DNA of 64,000 bases from JAVVHH01 sp964235765 (GTDB lineage Bacteria > Pseudomonadota > Alphaproteobacteria > Acetobacterales > Acetobacteraceae), in assembly GCA_964235765.1 (NCBI GenBank), contig CAXSDH010000003.1, positions 1 through 64,000 of the forward strand, in the 5' to 3' direction. Below, piece after piece: positions 25,844-34,906 of the stretch (its first letter is position 1; every line of letters starts with the position of its first letter). The notes below the pieces were generated by a model. The model worked only from the letters and a program-made list of their open reading frames with translations. It ran no database searches and was not told the origin of the DNA. Both the position numbers and the translations under genes were made by a program.

Positions 25844-26530
25844 TTAGTTCTGGCCTGAGCTTTCAGCCGGCAAGTCGATCCACGACAGGTGGCCGCCCTT
25901 GCCCGCGCCGGTGTCGAGGAACACCGCCGCGCCGCCGGACGCGCCGGCCCGGCGGTAGGGCCGCCCGTCCGTGCTGCGCTGGTCATGCCCGCAATACACC
26001 GTCAGCCCGGCCGGAATACGGTCCACCCACCGCAGCACCCGTTCGGGATAGCCGTCCGGCTGCATCCGGCCGGTCGTCTCGCCGAACAGGGCGCGGGACA
26101 GCAGCGGGTCCACCCGCCCGAGCGGCGGCGGCGGCGGCTCGCTCAGCATGGCGGGGTGGAAGCCGCCATGCACGAAGGCGGCGGAGTCCCTGACCATCCA
26201 GGCCGGGGCGCGGCCGACCTCCTCGAGCGCCCGGGCGCGCAACGGGTCATCCAGTTGCGACAACGTCGCCTGGAGAGCCGCATCCATCCGCACGGCCTGG
26301 CCGGACAGGGCGCGGCCCAGCTTGCGGTCGTGGTTGCCGAGGATGAACAGCCCGCGCCCGGCGTCGATCAGGCCGAACATGAGGCGCAGCACGCCGGCGC
26401 TGTCCGGCCCATGGTCGCTGAGGTCGCCGAGTTGAACGAGGAAACGGTCGGTCTCGACGGCCGACTTGAAGGCGCGAAGGTCACCATGCACGTCGCCCAC
26501 GATCCGCAGCGCTGCCCCCTGCGGGATCAA
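25844..26530 (-). CDS. Calcineurin-like metallophosphoesterase
   Basis: A 228-residue phosphoesterase of the serine/threonine phosphatase / ApaH type. Metal-binding motifs in order: GDVHGD, GDLSDHGPDSAG, GNHDRK, and histidines in VHGG and CGHDQRS. It could dephosphorylate proteins or hydrolyse nucleotides. The TTG at 26530 overlaps the photolyase stop (TTGA) and is the only sensible start before GDVHGD. Confidence 0.82.
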   Translation of the reverse strand: MIPQGAALRIVGDVHGDLRAFKSAVETDRFLVQLGDLSDHGPDSAGVLRLMFGLIDAGRGLFILGNHDRKLGRALSGQAVRMDAALQATLSQLDDPLRARALEEVGRAPAWMVRDSAAFVHGGFHPAMLSEPPPPPLGRVDPLLSRALFGETTGRMQPDGYPERVLRWVDRIPAGLTVYCGHDQRSTDGRPYRRAGASGGAAVFLDTGAGKGGHLSWIDLPAESSGQN

Positions 26531-27966
26531 GCGGCCTCCTGCCGCACCGTCGTGCGGTAGGTGTCGAGCGCGCGCTGCCGGGCCAGCGCCAAGTCGACGA
26601 TCGGGCGGGGGTAGTTCTGGCCGAGCGTCACCCCGGCCGCCCCGAGCACGCCGGCCGGTGCAGTCCAGGGTGCATGCAGGTACTTGTCCGGCATTTGGGC
26701 AAGCTCCGGCACCCAATGGCGCACGTAACCGCCGGCGGCGTCCCATTTCTGCCCCTGGGTGACCGGGTTGAACACGCGGAAGAACGGCTGGCTGTCGATC
26801 CCCGAGCCGGCGATCCACTGCCAGCTTGCCGCGTTGCTGGCGAGGTCGGCATCCACCAGCGTGTCCCAGAACCAGGCCTCGCCCTCGCGCCAATCGATCA
26901 GCAGTTGCTTGACCAGGAACGACGCGGCGATCATGCGGACGCGGTTGTGCATCCAGCCGATGTGCCACAACTGGCGCATGCCGGCATCGACGATCGGGAT
27001 GCCGGTGCGCCCGCGCTGCCAGGCGTGCAAATCGGCCGGCGCCGCGCGGAACGGCAGCTTGGCGAAAGCCGGACGCAGCGGCTGCTCCGGCAGATGCGGG
27101 TTGTGCCACAACAGGTACGCCGCGAACTCGCGCCATAGCAGCTCGCCGAGGTAGACGCCCAGCCCCTCCCCTTTGGCGACCGCCCCGGCGGCGGCCCAGA
27201 CCTGCCGCGGCGAAAGCTCGCCCCAATGCAGGTGGGCGGACACCATGCTGGTGCCGGGTTCGCCGGGCAGGTTGCGGCCGATGTCGTAGCCGTGCACCGC
27301 GCGGCCGAGGAACGCCTGCAGCCGGGCCTGCGCCGCGGTCTCGCCCACGGCCCAGGTGTCGCGGAAGCCGCCGGCCCAATCGGGACGCGCCGGCAGCAGC
27401 GCCCAATCGCCGAGCCGGTCGGACCGCGGCGGCGCTGCGGCCGGGATGCGATCGGGCGCCGGGCCGGGCGAGTGCGGGTCGGCTCGGAGGCGGCAGGCGC
27501 GGGCGAACGGCGTGTACACGCCGTAGGCGCCGCCGGTCTTGGTGCGGATCTCGGCCAAATCGAACAGCGTGGCGGTGCGATGACGATGAAGCGGCGTCTC
27601 GCCCAGGGCGGCCTGCACGGCGTCATCGGCCCGCCGCGCCCACGGTTCGTGCATCACGCCGGCATGGACCGCGACGGCGCCGGTCTCCCGCACCAGCTCG
27701 GGGATCACCGACGCGGCGGCGCCGCGGCGCAGGATCAGCTCCGCCCCACGCTGGCGCAGGCTGCCGGCCAGGGCGGCCAGGCTGTGATGCAGCCACCATC
27801 GCGCCGCGCCGCCCAGGGACCACAGGCCGGGGCTTTCATCGTCGAGCACGTAAACGGGAAGCACGGGGCGCCCGCCCACCATCGCGGCATCGAGGGCTGC
27901 ATGGTCGGCCAGGCGAAGGTCCTGGCGGAACCAGACCAGGGCCGGCTGCATGTTCGGTGCGCTCAT
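26527..27966 (-). CDS. phrB: Deoxyribodipyrimidine photolyase
   Basis: Light-driven repair of cyclobutane pyrimidine dimers with FAD. The 479 residues have the antenna domain (ALVWFRQDLRLADHAAL) and the FAD domain with EPGTSMVSAHLHWGELSPRQ, RTGIPIVDAGMRQLWHIGWMHNR and NAASWQWIAGSG. The trytophan-rich region and length fit class I CPD photolyases. It precedes the metallophosphoesterase gene with a 4-bp overlap. Confidence 0.95.
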   Translation of the reverse strand: MSAPNMQPALVWFRQDLRLADHAALDAAMVGGRPVLPVYVLDDESPGLWSLGGAARWWLHHSLAALAGSLRQRGAELILRRGAAASVIPELVRETGAVAVHAGVMHEPWARRADDAVQAALGETPLHRHRTATLFDLAEIRTKTGGAYGVYTPFARACRLRADPHSPGPAPDRIPAAAPPRSDRLGDWALLPARPDWAGGFRDTWAVGETAAQARLQAFLGRAVHGYDIGRNLPGEPGTSMVSAHLHWGELSPRQVWAAAGAVAKGEGLGVYLGELLWREFAAYLLWHNPHLPEQPLRPAFAKLPFRAAPADLHAWQRGRTGIPIVDAGMRQLWHIGWMHNRVRMIAASFLVKQLLIDWREGEAWFWDTLVDADLASNAASWQWIAGSGIDSQPFFRVFNPVTQGQKWDAAGGYVRHWVPELAQMPDKYLHAPWTAPAGVLGAAGVTLGQNYPRPIVDLALARQRALDTYRTTVRQEAA

Positions 27967-28027
27967 CCGGCCTCCTTATGTGATGTTGCATCCGCAAGCG
28001 GCAACCGCGTGAGTTCGTTAACGATCC

Positions 28028-28735
28028 CTACAAGGCTCGGGTTGCCCCCTGGCGCGGCATCGGACCGGCGACCTGGGCCAGCGAGAAACTGAACAGCCGT
28101 CCCTGGCCCAGCAGGAAGGCCCGGCCGCCACGCGGAAACAGGCCGGAGATCGCCGGGCTGGACACATCGAGGCCGCCGGTGAACGCCCCCAAGGCGGGCA
28201 ACATCAAACGCTTGGCGTCGGCGACGAAGCAGGGCCGGGTCACCGTGCCCGCGCGGGTGGTGATGCTGGCCTTGGGGTGGTGGTGCCCGCACAGCTCGGG
28301 TCCCGCGCCGGGCTTGGCCTGGTGGCGGAACTCCAGGCCGCCGAGGCTCCAGGTCTGCATCGCCGTGCCGCCCAGGCCCGGCGGCAGGGAAGGGTCGTGG
28401 TTGCCCAGCACCCATATGAACCGGGCCGCCTGCATCATCGCCCGCAGGCGGCTCGTGCTGCCGGCGGCCATGCGGGCGGGGCCGTGCCGGTCGTGGAAAC
28501 TGTCGCCGAGCGCCACCACGACGGCCGGTTGCCAGCGCCGCATCAGCAGGCCGAGCCGGTCGAGCGTGGCGGCCGTGTCCCAGGGCGGCACCAGGCTGCC
28601 GTTCGCGGCGCAGGCCGAGCCTTTCTCGAAATGCAGGTCCGCCACGGCCAGCAGCCCGGCATCCGGCCAGATCACGGCGCCCAGGGGATCGAGCAGCAGG
28701 CGCTTGCCGGCGAAATGCAGCGGCGCCGCGGTCAT
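28028..28735 (-). CDS. pdeM: PdeM-like metallophosphoesterase (ligase-associated DNA repair type)
   Basis: A 235-residue phosphoesterase with VADLHFEKG, LGDSFHDRHG, LGNHDPSLPPG and CGHHHPKA, the pattern of the nucleic-acid phosphoesterase family that accompanies the Lhr-like helicase and DNA ligase in many bacteria. ATG 28735 overlaps the helicase stop (ATGA), so both are made from one transcript. The ATP-dependent ligase and exonuclease often found in this cluster are not in the window. Confidence 0.88.
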   Translation of the reverse strand: MTAAPLHFAGKRLLLDPLGAVIWPDAGLLAVADLHFEKGSACAANGSLVPPWDTAATLDRLGLLMRRWQPAVVVALGDSFHDRHGPARMAAGSTSRLRAMMQAARFIWVLGNHDPSLPPGLGGTAMQTWSLGGLEFRHQAKPGAGPELCGHHHPKASITTRAGTVTRPCFVADAKRLMLPALGAFTGGLDVSSPAISGLFPRGGRAFLLGQGRLFSFSLAQVAGPMPRQGATRAL

Positions 28736-31218
28736 GCGCGGCGGCGGCCGGGCTTGCGGTTCAGGATGGCCAGGTTCGCCCGGTGCACCGCATGCACCCG
28801 CATCGGCCGCTGGCTGGGCTCGGCGTCGCCCGTCGCCTCGGCCACCAGCGCCTCCGTTTCCGCCAGCAAGGCGTCCTCGCCCCCTTCGGTCCGCACGGAT
28901 TCGCGGCCGATGTCCAGCAGCACCGGCACCGCCAGCGGCGACACGCGGGACAGGCGGACATGCCGCACGCGCCCGGCGACGCGGCCGAGCATGCCGGCGA
29001 GCCGGCCGAGATCCGTGAGCCCGCCCGCCGCATCGGCCCGCGTGGCGCGCAGCAGCACGTGATCCGGCTGGTGGCGGCGCAGCACGTCGTAGATCAGGTC
29101 GGTGTTCACGGTCACCTGCCTGCGCGTGCGCTCCTGGCCGGGGTGGTTGCGCTCGATCAGGCCGGAGATGACCGCCACGTTGCGGAAGGTTCGGCGCAGC
29201 ATGCTGCTTTCGGCCATCCAGGCCTCGAGGTCGTCGCCCATCATGTCCTGTTCGAACAGCCCGGCCACGTCCAACGGCTCGTGCGCCGACCAGGTGGCGA
29301 TCACGTAATCGGTGGCGACGAAGCCGAGCGGGGCATAGCCGAAGCGCTCCATCCGCCGGGTCAGCAGCATGCCGAGGGTCTGGTGGGCGTTGCGCCCCTC
29401 GAAGCAATAGGCGACCAGGTACCAGCGGCCGTTGCGCGGGAACACTTCCACCAACAGGTCGTCGGTCCCCGGCAACTCGGAGCGTTCGGTTTGCAAGGCG
29501 AGCCATTCCCGCACCTGTTCCGGGTAGTGGGACCAGGTCGAGGGGTCGTTCAGCATGCCGCGCACCCGGGCGGCGAGGTTGGTGGTCAGCGGCTGCCGCG
29601 CGCCGGCATAGGCGGGCACCATCGGCTCGCCCTCGCCGCCATCGGCCACCTCCGCCGTGGTTTCGCGGATGCGCAGGAAGCGCAGCAGGCGCCCGGCGAA
29701 CATGAAGGTGTCGCCCGGGCTCATCATGCTGACGAAGCTTTCCTCCACCTCGCCCAAGCTGCCGCCGCGCGCCGCGTAGCGCACCTTCAGCAGCGGCGCC
29801 TCGACGATGGTGCCCAGGTTCATGCGCGCCATCCGCGCCGTGCGCTCGCCGCGGATGTGCACCATGCCCTCGGAGTCGCGGAACAGCTTGCGGTAGCGGT
29901 CATAGGCCGACAGGGCATAGCCGCCGTCCTCGACGAAGCCGAGCACGTCGTCGAAGTCGGTGCGGGACAGCGTGGCATACGGCGCGGCCCGGCCAACCTC
30001 GGCGAACATCGCGTCCGGGTGGAACGGCCCGGCGGCGGCCGTCAGCAGCAGGTGCTGCGCCAGAACGTCCAGCCCGCCCGGCCTTGGAGAATCGCCGTCC
30101 TGCTCGCGCGCGGCCACGCCCTCGATGGCCGCCTCGCACTCCAGCAGCTCGAACCGGTTGGCGGGCACCAGGATGGCGTTGCTCGCCTCGTCCATCCGGT
30201 GGTTGGCCCGGCCCACGCGCTGCAACAGCCGGCTCACGCCCTTCGGCGCGCCGACCTGGATCACCTGGTCCACGCCGCCCCAGTCGATCCCGAGGTCGAG
30301 CGACGAGGTGGCCACCACCGCGCGCAACCGGCCCTCGGCCATGGCCGCCTCCACCTTGCGGCGCTGGGCGATGTCGAGGCTGCCGTGGTGGACCGCAATC
30401 GGCAGCGTCTCGGTGTTGATGCGCCACAGCGCCTGGAACATCAGCTCGCCCTGGGCGCGGGTGTTCACGAAAACGATGGTCATGCCGTGCGCCCGGATGC
30501 GCTCCAGGATACGCGAGGCGCTGCTGAGGCCCATATGCCCGGACCACGGCAGCCGCTCCTCCGGCAGCAGGATCGACAGCACCGGCGGCGCGCCCTGCTG
30601 CACCTCGATCAACTCGGGCGCGCCGCCCACGTAGTCGAGCAGCGCCTGCTGGTGCGCGATGGTCGCCGACAGGCCGACCCGGCGCAGACCCGGCGCCAGC
30701 GCGGCGAGCCGGGCCACGCACAGCGCCAGTTGGTCGCCGCGCTTGGTGCCGGCCAGGGCATGCACCTCGTCGATGACGATGGTCCGCACGCCCGCGAACA
30801 TCAGGGGCGCGTCCGTCTGGGACAGCAGCAGCGCCAGGCTCTCGGGCGTGGTCAGCAGCAGGTTTGGCGGCGTCGCCTTCTGGCGCTTGCGGCGGTTGGC
30901 GGGGGTGTCGCCGGTGCGGGTTTCGACGGGGATGTCGAGCCCCATCTCCTCCAATGGCGTGAGCAGGTTGCGCGCGATGTCGGTGGCCAGCGCCTTGAGC
31001 GGGCTGACATACAGCGTGTGCAGGCCGGGGCGCGGGCGCTCGGCGAGGTCGATCAGGCTCGCCAGGAACCCGGCCAGGGTTTTGCCGCCGCCGGTGGGCG
31101 CGATCAGCAACGCACTGCGCCCCGCCTGCGCCGCGGCGATCATGGCAAGCTGATGCGGCCGCGGCTGCCATCCGCGCCGGGCGAACCACGCCGAAAAGGG
31201 TTCTGGCAATGTTCCCAC
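28732..31218 (-). CDS. lhr: Lhr-like DEXH helicase (ligase-associated DNA damage response)
   Basis: Superfamily 2 helicase of 828 residues. Motifs: PTGGGKTLAGFLASL (Walker A), IDEVHALAGTKRG (DEVH box), SATIAHQ, and in the second RecA domain VATSSLDLGIDWG and QRVGRANHR. The long C-terminal half (winged helix plus Lhr core) is present. It unwinds DNA in repair. GTG 31218 is the natural start (MGTLPEPFSAWFARRGW). It is divergent from epmA across 55 bp. Confidence 0.92.
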   Translation of the reverse strand: MGTLPEPFSAWFARRGWQPRPHQLAMIAAAQAGRSALLIAPTGGGKTLAGFLASLIDLAERPRPGLHTLYVSPLKALATDIARNLLTPLEEMGLDIPVETRTGDTPANRRKRQKATPPNLLLTTPESLALLLSQTDAPLMFAGVRTIVIDEVHALAGTKRGDQLALCVARLAALAPGLRRVGLSATIAHQQALLDYVGGAPELIEVQQGAPPVLSILLPEERLPWSGHMGLSSASRILERIRAHGMTIVFVNTRAQGELMFQALWRINTETLPIAVHHGSLDIAQRRKVEAAMAEGRLRAVVATSSLDLGIDWGGVDQVIQVGAPKGVSRLLQRVGRANHRMDEASNAILVPANRFELLECEAAIEGVAAREQDGDSPRPGGLDVLAQHLLLTAAAGPFHPDAMFAEVGRAAPYATLSRTDFDDVLGFVEDGGYALSAYDRYRKLFRDSEGMVHIRGERTARMARMNLGTIVEAPLLKVRYAARGGSLGEVEESFVSMMSPGDTFMFAGRLLRFLRIRETTAEVADGGEGEPMVPAYAGARQPLTTNLAARVRGMLNDPSTWSHYPEQVREWLALQTERSELPGTDDLLVEVFPRNGRWYLVAYCFEGRNAHQTLGMLLTRRMERFGYAPLGFVATDYVIATWSAHEPLDVAGLFEQDMMGDDLEAWMAESSMLRRTFRNVAVISGLIERNHPGQERTRRQVTVNTDLIYDVLRRHQPDHVLLRATRADAAGGLTDLGRLAGMLGRVAGRVRHVRLSRVSPLAVPVLLDIGRESVRTEGGEDALLAETEALVAEATGDAEPSQRPMRVHAVHRANLAILNRKPGRRRA

Positions 31219-31273
31219 CCGGCAGAGATAGCCCGTGTGGCCCTTCTGTCAAACCAGGATTAAGCTCCGCCCC

Positions 31274-32254
31274 ATGCCGATCCCGCCGTGGCGCCCGGAA
31301 AGCCTCGCCGCCCGCATGCCGTTCCTGCGCCGCCGCGCCCTGCTGACCCAGGCCACCCGCGCATTCCTGGCCGCACGCGGTTACACCGAGGTCGAGACGG
31401 CCTATGCCGTGCCCACGCCGGGCGAGGAGGTGCATCTCCGCGCCTTCCGCACGCGGCAGCACTGGCCGGACGGCGCGCAACGCGATCTTTGGCTGCACAC
31501 CAGCCCGGAATTCGCGATGAAGCGCCTGCTGGTGGCGGGCGCCGGGCCGGTGTTCCAACTGGCCCGGGTTTGGCGTGACGGCGAGGGCAGCCGCCGGCAT
31601 CTCGCCGAGTTCACCATGCTGGAATGGTACCGGCCCGGCCTCGCCTTCGAGGGGCTGATGGACGAGACGGAGGCGTTCCTGCGCGCCGTGCTGCCTCCGG
31701 CGCTGTGCAACGGCTTCGAGCGGCTGACCGTCGCTGACGCGTTTACCCGCTACGCCGGGGCCGACGTGCTGGGCGCGGCGGGCGACGCGCCGGCGCTGGC
31801 CCGGCAAGCCGGCGCGGCGCTGCGGGACGGGGAGGGCTGGGAGGACCTGTTCTTTCGGCTGCTGCTGGAGCGCGTGGAGCCCCATCTAGGCCGCGAGTGC
31901 CCCACCTTCCTCACGCACTGGCCCGCCGCCCAGGCGGCGCTCGCCCGGCGCGATCCGGCCGACCCGCGCGTGGCGTTGCGCTTCGAGCTGTTCATCGGCG
32001 GCATGGAGCTTGCCAACGCCTTCGAGGAATTGACGGACGCCGAGGAGCAGGCGGCCCGGTTTTCCGACGATCGTGCCCGCCGGCTTGCGCTGTACGGTCC
32101 GGATTGGCCGGTGGATGACGGCCTGCTGGCAGCCCTGCGGCACGGCATGCCGCCCGCCTCCGGCATCGCCCTGGGCTTCGACCGCCTGGCGATGCTCGCC
32201 TCCGGCGCTGACCGCATCGGCCAGGTGCAATGGATGCCGCTCGACGAGGCGTGA
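31274..32254 (+). CDS. epmA: EF-P-(R)-beta-lysine ligase EpmA (PoxA/GenX)
   Basis: A truncated class II lysyl-tRNA synthetase catalytic domain, 326 residues, that joins lysine or beta-lysine to elongation factor P. Class II motifs: RFLAARGYTEVETA region, LHTSPEFAMKRLLVAG, FTMLEWYRPG and GIALGFDRLAMLASG. There is no anticodon-binding domain, which separates it from true LysS. ATG 31274 was chosen over an upstream frame. EpmB and EF-P genes are not in the window. Confidence 0.9.
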   Translation: MPIPPWRPESLAARMPFLRRRALLTQATRAFLAARGYTEVETAYAVPTPGEEVHLRAFRTRQHWPDGAQRDLWLHTSPEFAMKRLLVAGAGPVFQLARVWRDGEGSRRHLAEFTMLEWYRPGLAFEGLMDETEAFLRAVLPPALCNGFERLTVADAFTRYAGADVLGAAGDAPALARQAGAALRDGEGWEDLFFRLLLERVEPHLGRECPTFLTHWPAAQAALARRDPADPRVALRFELFIGGMELANAFEELTDAEEQAARFSDDRARRLALYGPDWPVDDGLLAALRHGMPPASGIALGFDRLAMLASGADRIGQVQWMPLDEA

Positions 32255-32277
32255 CTTGCAGGCCGGCGATGCGCTGC

Positions 32278-32339
32278 AGACCAACTTCGTCGCATGACCG
32301 GCATCGCCAGTGCGATTCCAGTTAGGGCGACGTTGGTCT
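32278..32339. repeat. Inverted repeat between epmA and thiE
   Basis: AGACCAA-CTT-CGTCGC at 32278-32293 can pair with GCGACGTTGGTCT at 32327-32339, leaving a loop of about 33 bases. There is no T-run. It separates convergent epmA and thiE and may help end transcription, or it may be the remnant of a small mobile element. Confidence 0.4.
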
Positions 32340-32997
32340 AAGCGGGGCTGATCGCAGCAGCGCCTCGGATGGCGGCGTTCATCGCGCGCACGCCCGCGGC
32401 CGGACCATCCGGATGGGCCCAGACCGCGCCGACCACGGCGAGGAACCCGGCGCCGGCCTGAACCAGCGGCGCGCAGTTCGCGGCGGTGATGCCGCCGATC
32501 GCCACGCAGGGCAATTCCATCAACTCCGACCACCAAGCCAGGATCTCGGGGCCGGCCCGGGTCTCGGCGGCCTTGGTCAGGGTCGGGAAAAACGCCCCGA
32601 ACGCCACGTAGTCCGCCCCGGCCTCGCCCGCCTGCATGGCGAGGTCGCGGCTGTCGTGGCAGGTCACGCCCAAGGTCAGCCCTGGCAGCATCGCGCGCGC
32701 GGCCGGGGCGGCAAGGTCGGTCTGGCCGACATGGGCGCCGTCGCAGCCGGCGCCCACGGCAAGGTCCGCCCGGTCGTTCAGCAGGAAGGCCACGCCGCGC
32801 GACTGCGCCACCGGGCGCAGCGCATCGATGGCCCGCCGCCAGGCATCGTCATCGGCCTCCTTCAGCCGCAGTTGCACCGCCGCCACGTCCCCCGCATCGA
32901 GCGCGCGGGCCAGCGTGTCGGCGAACCCGGCATCGGCCGTCGTGGGCGTAACCAGGTAAAGCCGGCACGGATCGGCCGCGCCGGCGCTCACGCTCAC
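32338..32997 (-). CDS. thiE: Thiamine-phosphate synthase
   Basis: A 219-residue (beta/alpha)8 enzyme that couples the thiazole and pyrimidine phosphates into thiamine monophosphate. Motifs: VQLRLKEAD (usual VQLR-K), FLLNDRADLAV, DGAHVGQTD, GVTCHDS, GADYVAFGAFFPTLTK and AIGGI. The start is GTG 32997; a short 17-bp repeat lies between it and the aldolase stop, and the two genes are probably co-transcribed. Confidence 0.92.
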   Translation of the reverse strand: MSVSAGAADPCRLYLVTPTTADAGFADTLARALDAGDVAAVQLRLKEADDDAWRRAIDALRPVAQSRGVAFLLNDRADLAVGAGCDGAHVGQTDLAAPAARAMLPGLTLGVTCHDSRDLAMQAGEAGADYVAFGAFFPTLTKAAETRAGPEILAWWSELMELPCVAIGGITAANCAPLVQAGAGFLAVVGAVWAHPDGPAAGVRAMNAAIRGAAAISPA

Positions 32998-33000
32998 TTT

Positions 33001-33034
33001 CCCTGCCCGCTTACTTGCCCTGCCCGCTTACTTT
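33001..33034. repeat. 17-bp tandem duplication between fbaB and thiE
   Basis: CCCTGCCCGCTTACTTG and CCCTGCCCGCTTACTTT lie head to tail, with a further partial match on the thiE side. The repeat contains the fbaB stop codon. Confidence 0.8.
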
Positions 33035-33948
33035 CCCTGGTAGATGCCGATGATGGTTTCCAGCAGCTTGAGCGCGTCGGCCTCGGGCCGCTGGAAGGTG
33101 TTGCGGCCGATGATGCTGCCGCTGGCGCCGCCGTCGCGCAGGCCGCGCACCTCCTCGAAGATCGCTTCGAGGTCGTCCCGTGCCTCGCCGCCGGAGAACA
33201 CCACGATGCGGCGCCCGGCGAAGCAGCATTGCACCACATGCCGCACGCGCGCGGCCAGGGTGGAGATGTCGATGTTTTGGGTCGCGTAGGTCTTCTTTGC
33301 GGCTTCGAGGCTCACGACGGCGGTCGGCGGCTTCACCTTGATGATATGCGCGCCGAGAAGGGCGGCCATGTGCGCGGCGTAGGCGCAGATATCCACCGCG
33401 GTCTCGGCCGCCTTGTCGAGCCCGGGGCCGCGCGGATAGCTCCACATCACCACGGCGAGGCCGGCGTCCTTGGCCTCCTCGGCCAACTCGCGGATTTCCT
33501 CCATCTGCTCGAAGGCGTACTCGCTGCCGGGATAGATGGTGAAGCCGATGGCCGAGCAGCCCAGCCGCAGCGCGTCGGAGATGGAGCCGGTGACCGCCTG
33601 GTCCTTGTCGGTCGCCAAGCTGTTGCTGCTGTTCAGTTTCAGGATGGTCGGGATCGCGCCGGCAAACGTGCTGGCCCCCGCCTCGATCATGCCGAGCGGG
33701 GCGGCATAGGCCGAAAGCCCGGCCGCCAGCGCGAGCTTGAAGTGATAATGCGGGTCGTAGGCGGCCGGGTTGGGGGCAAAGCTGCGGGCGGGGCCGTGCT
33801 CGAAACCCTGGTCCACCGGCAGGATCACCAGCTTGCCGGTGCCGCCCAGCTTGCCCTGCATCATGATGCGCGCAAGGTTCGCCTTGGTGCCGGGATTGTC
33901 GCTCTCGTACTTGTCGAGGATGGCTTTGACGGCGGGCGTGATCTGCAT
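33028..33948 (-). CDS. fbaB: Class I fructose-bisphosphate aldolase
   Basis: Archaeal/DhnA-type class I aldolase of 306 residues that cleaves fructose 1,6-bisphosphate through a Schiff base. Visible: ILPVDQGFEHGPARSFAPNP, GFTIYPGS, VVMWSYPRGPG, the likely Schiff-base Lys in HIIKVKPP, and the phosphate-binding IIGRNTFQRP near the C-terminus. It acts in glycolysis or gluconeogenesis in the cytosol. The start ATG 33948 is followed by MQITPAVKAIL. Confidence 0.93.
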   Translation of the reverse strand: MQITPAVKAILDKYESDNPGTKANLARIMMQGKLGGTGKLVILPVDQGFEHGPARSFAPNPAAYDPHYHFKLALAAGLSAYAAPLGMIEAGASTFAGAIPTILKLNSSNSLATDKDQAVTGSISDALRLGCSAIGFTIYPGSEYAFEQMEEIRELAEEAKDAGLAVVMWSYPRGPGLDKAAETAVDICAYAAHMAALLGAHIIKVKPPTAVVSLEAAKKTYATQNIDISTLAARVRHVVQCCFAGRRIVVFSGGEARDDLEAIFEEVRGLRDGGASGSIIGRNTFQRPEADALKLLETIIGIYQGK

Positions 33949-33975
33949 GTTCGTCCCCTTGGCGTTGCGCGCGCA

Positions 33976-34353
33976 TTAGCGGATGGCGAGCCAGGCGGCA
34001 ATGCGGCGCTCGGCGCCGGGCTCGGCGAGATCGAGCGCGGGAGGTCGGTGTTGCAGCAATTCGGCCCCCAGCGCCGTCGCCCGCTCGGCCACGCTCTCCC
34101 ACGCCGGGCAGGGCCGCAGCACCAGGATGCGGCACCCGACGGAGAGCGCCTCCAGCGCCCGGCCCGGCGCCGCCCCGCAATCGAGGATATCGGGCACGCC
34201 TGGCCCGGCGCCGGCGATCACCGCCCGCCACCAGCCGCATCCCGCGAAGGCTGCCGCGTTGGGCGCGGACAGCAGGGTGACGGGCAGGCCCCGCCCCAAG
34301 GCGAGCCGGGCATGCGCCAAGCCGTGGATGACAAACGCAGGGTGAAGCGTCAT
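33976..34353 (-). CDS. Hypothetical alphaproteobacterial protein
   Basis: A 125-residue protein (MTLHPAFVIHGLAHARLAL) with no motif I can name. It alternates short hydrophobic strands with Gly-rich turns (LLSAPNAAAFAGCGW; DILDCGAAPGRALEAL), which suggests a small alpha/beta fold. Its position, 27 bp upstream of fbaB on the same strand, suggests one transcript. No catalytic pattern is visible. Confidence 0.6.
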   Translation of the reverse strand: MTLHPAFVIHGLAHARLALGRGLPVTLLSAPNAAAFAGCGWWRAVIAGAGPGVPDILDCGAAPGRALEALSVGCRILVLRPCPAWESVAERATALGAELLQHRPPALDLAEPGAERRIAAWLAIR

Positions 34354-34416
34354 GCTTGACGTTCAAGCGGTTGCAAGCTTTGACTTCAAGCTGGCGCGCA
34401 GGAGGGAGGGGACTCG

Positions 34417-34566
34417 ATGGACACGGACGACACCCCGGAAGCCCGGCTGGAAGCCGCACTCGAGCGCATCGCGCGCCACGTGGCCGCACCCGACCCGATC
34501 GCGGCCGAGGTCGCGGCACGGCTGGACGGCATCATCACCACCCTGCGCAGCGCGCTGGACAAGTAG
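34417..34566 (+). CDS. Small helical protein upstream of zapA
   Basis: A 49-residue acidic protein (MDTDDTPEARLEAALERIAR) predicted to be one or two amphipathic helices. The ATG is preceded by a strong GGAGGGAGGG and the gene ends 10 bp before zapA, so I believe it is translated. Small helical ORFs before zapA are common in alphaproteobacteria; their role is not known to me. Confidence 0.65.
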   Translation: MDTDDTPEARLEAALERIARHVAAPDPIAAEVAARLDGIITTLRSALDK

Positions 34567-34576
34567 GAGGCCCGCG

Positions 34577-34897
34577 ATGGCGCAGGTCACGGTCAAGATC
34601 AACGGCCACGCCCACACGATCGGCTGCAAGGATGGCGAGGAGCCGCATCTCCTCGCCATGGCCGAGCAGATCGAGCAGCGGGTGGACCGCGCCAAGGCGC
34701 TGGGCGTTCCGAGCGGCGAGACCAAGCTGTTGGTCATGGCCGCGCTGTTCATGGCCGACGAGCTGCACGACATGGCGCTTGAGCTGACATCCGCCCGCAA
34801 GGGCAAGCCCGGCACGCCCGACCGCGCCAGAACCGACCGCATCAGCCGCATCGCCGCCCGCGCCGAAGAGATTGCGGCGGCGGTCGAGCAACGCTAG
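34577..34897 (+). CDS. zapA: Cell division protein ZapA
   Basis: FtsZ-ring stabilising protein of 106 residues. The N-terminal domain (VTVKINGHAHTIGCKDGEE) and the helical part (AEQIEQRVDRAKAL; LLVMAALFMADEL) are typical. It acts at midcell by bundling FtsZ filaments. It is followed at once by 6S RNA and the cyclo-ligase gene, an order found widely in proteobacteria. Confidence 0.88.
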   Translation: MAQVTVKINGHAHTIGCKDGEEPHLLAMAEQIEQRVDRAKALGVPSGETKLLVMAALFMADELHDMALELTSARKGKPGTPDRARTDRISRIAARAEEIAAAVEQR

Positions 34898-34906
34898 ATT
34901 AGGCCC

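Noticed and set aside
28783..31263. 826-codon plus-strand frame opposite the helicase
   Set aside because: Exact antisense shadow; the helicase motifs are on the minus strand.
32278..32339. Rho-independent terminator
   Set aside because: Loop is too long and no T-run follows on either strand.
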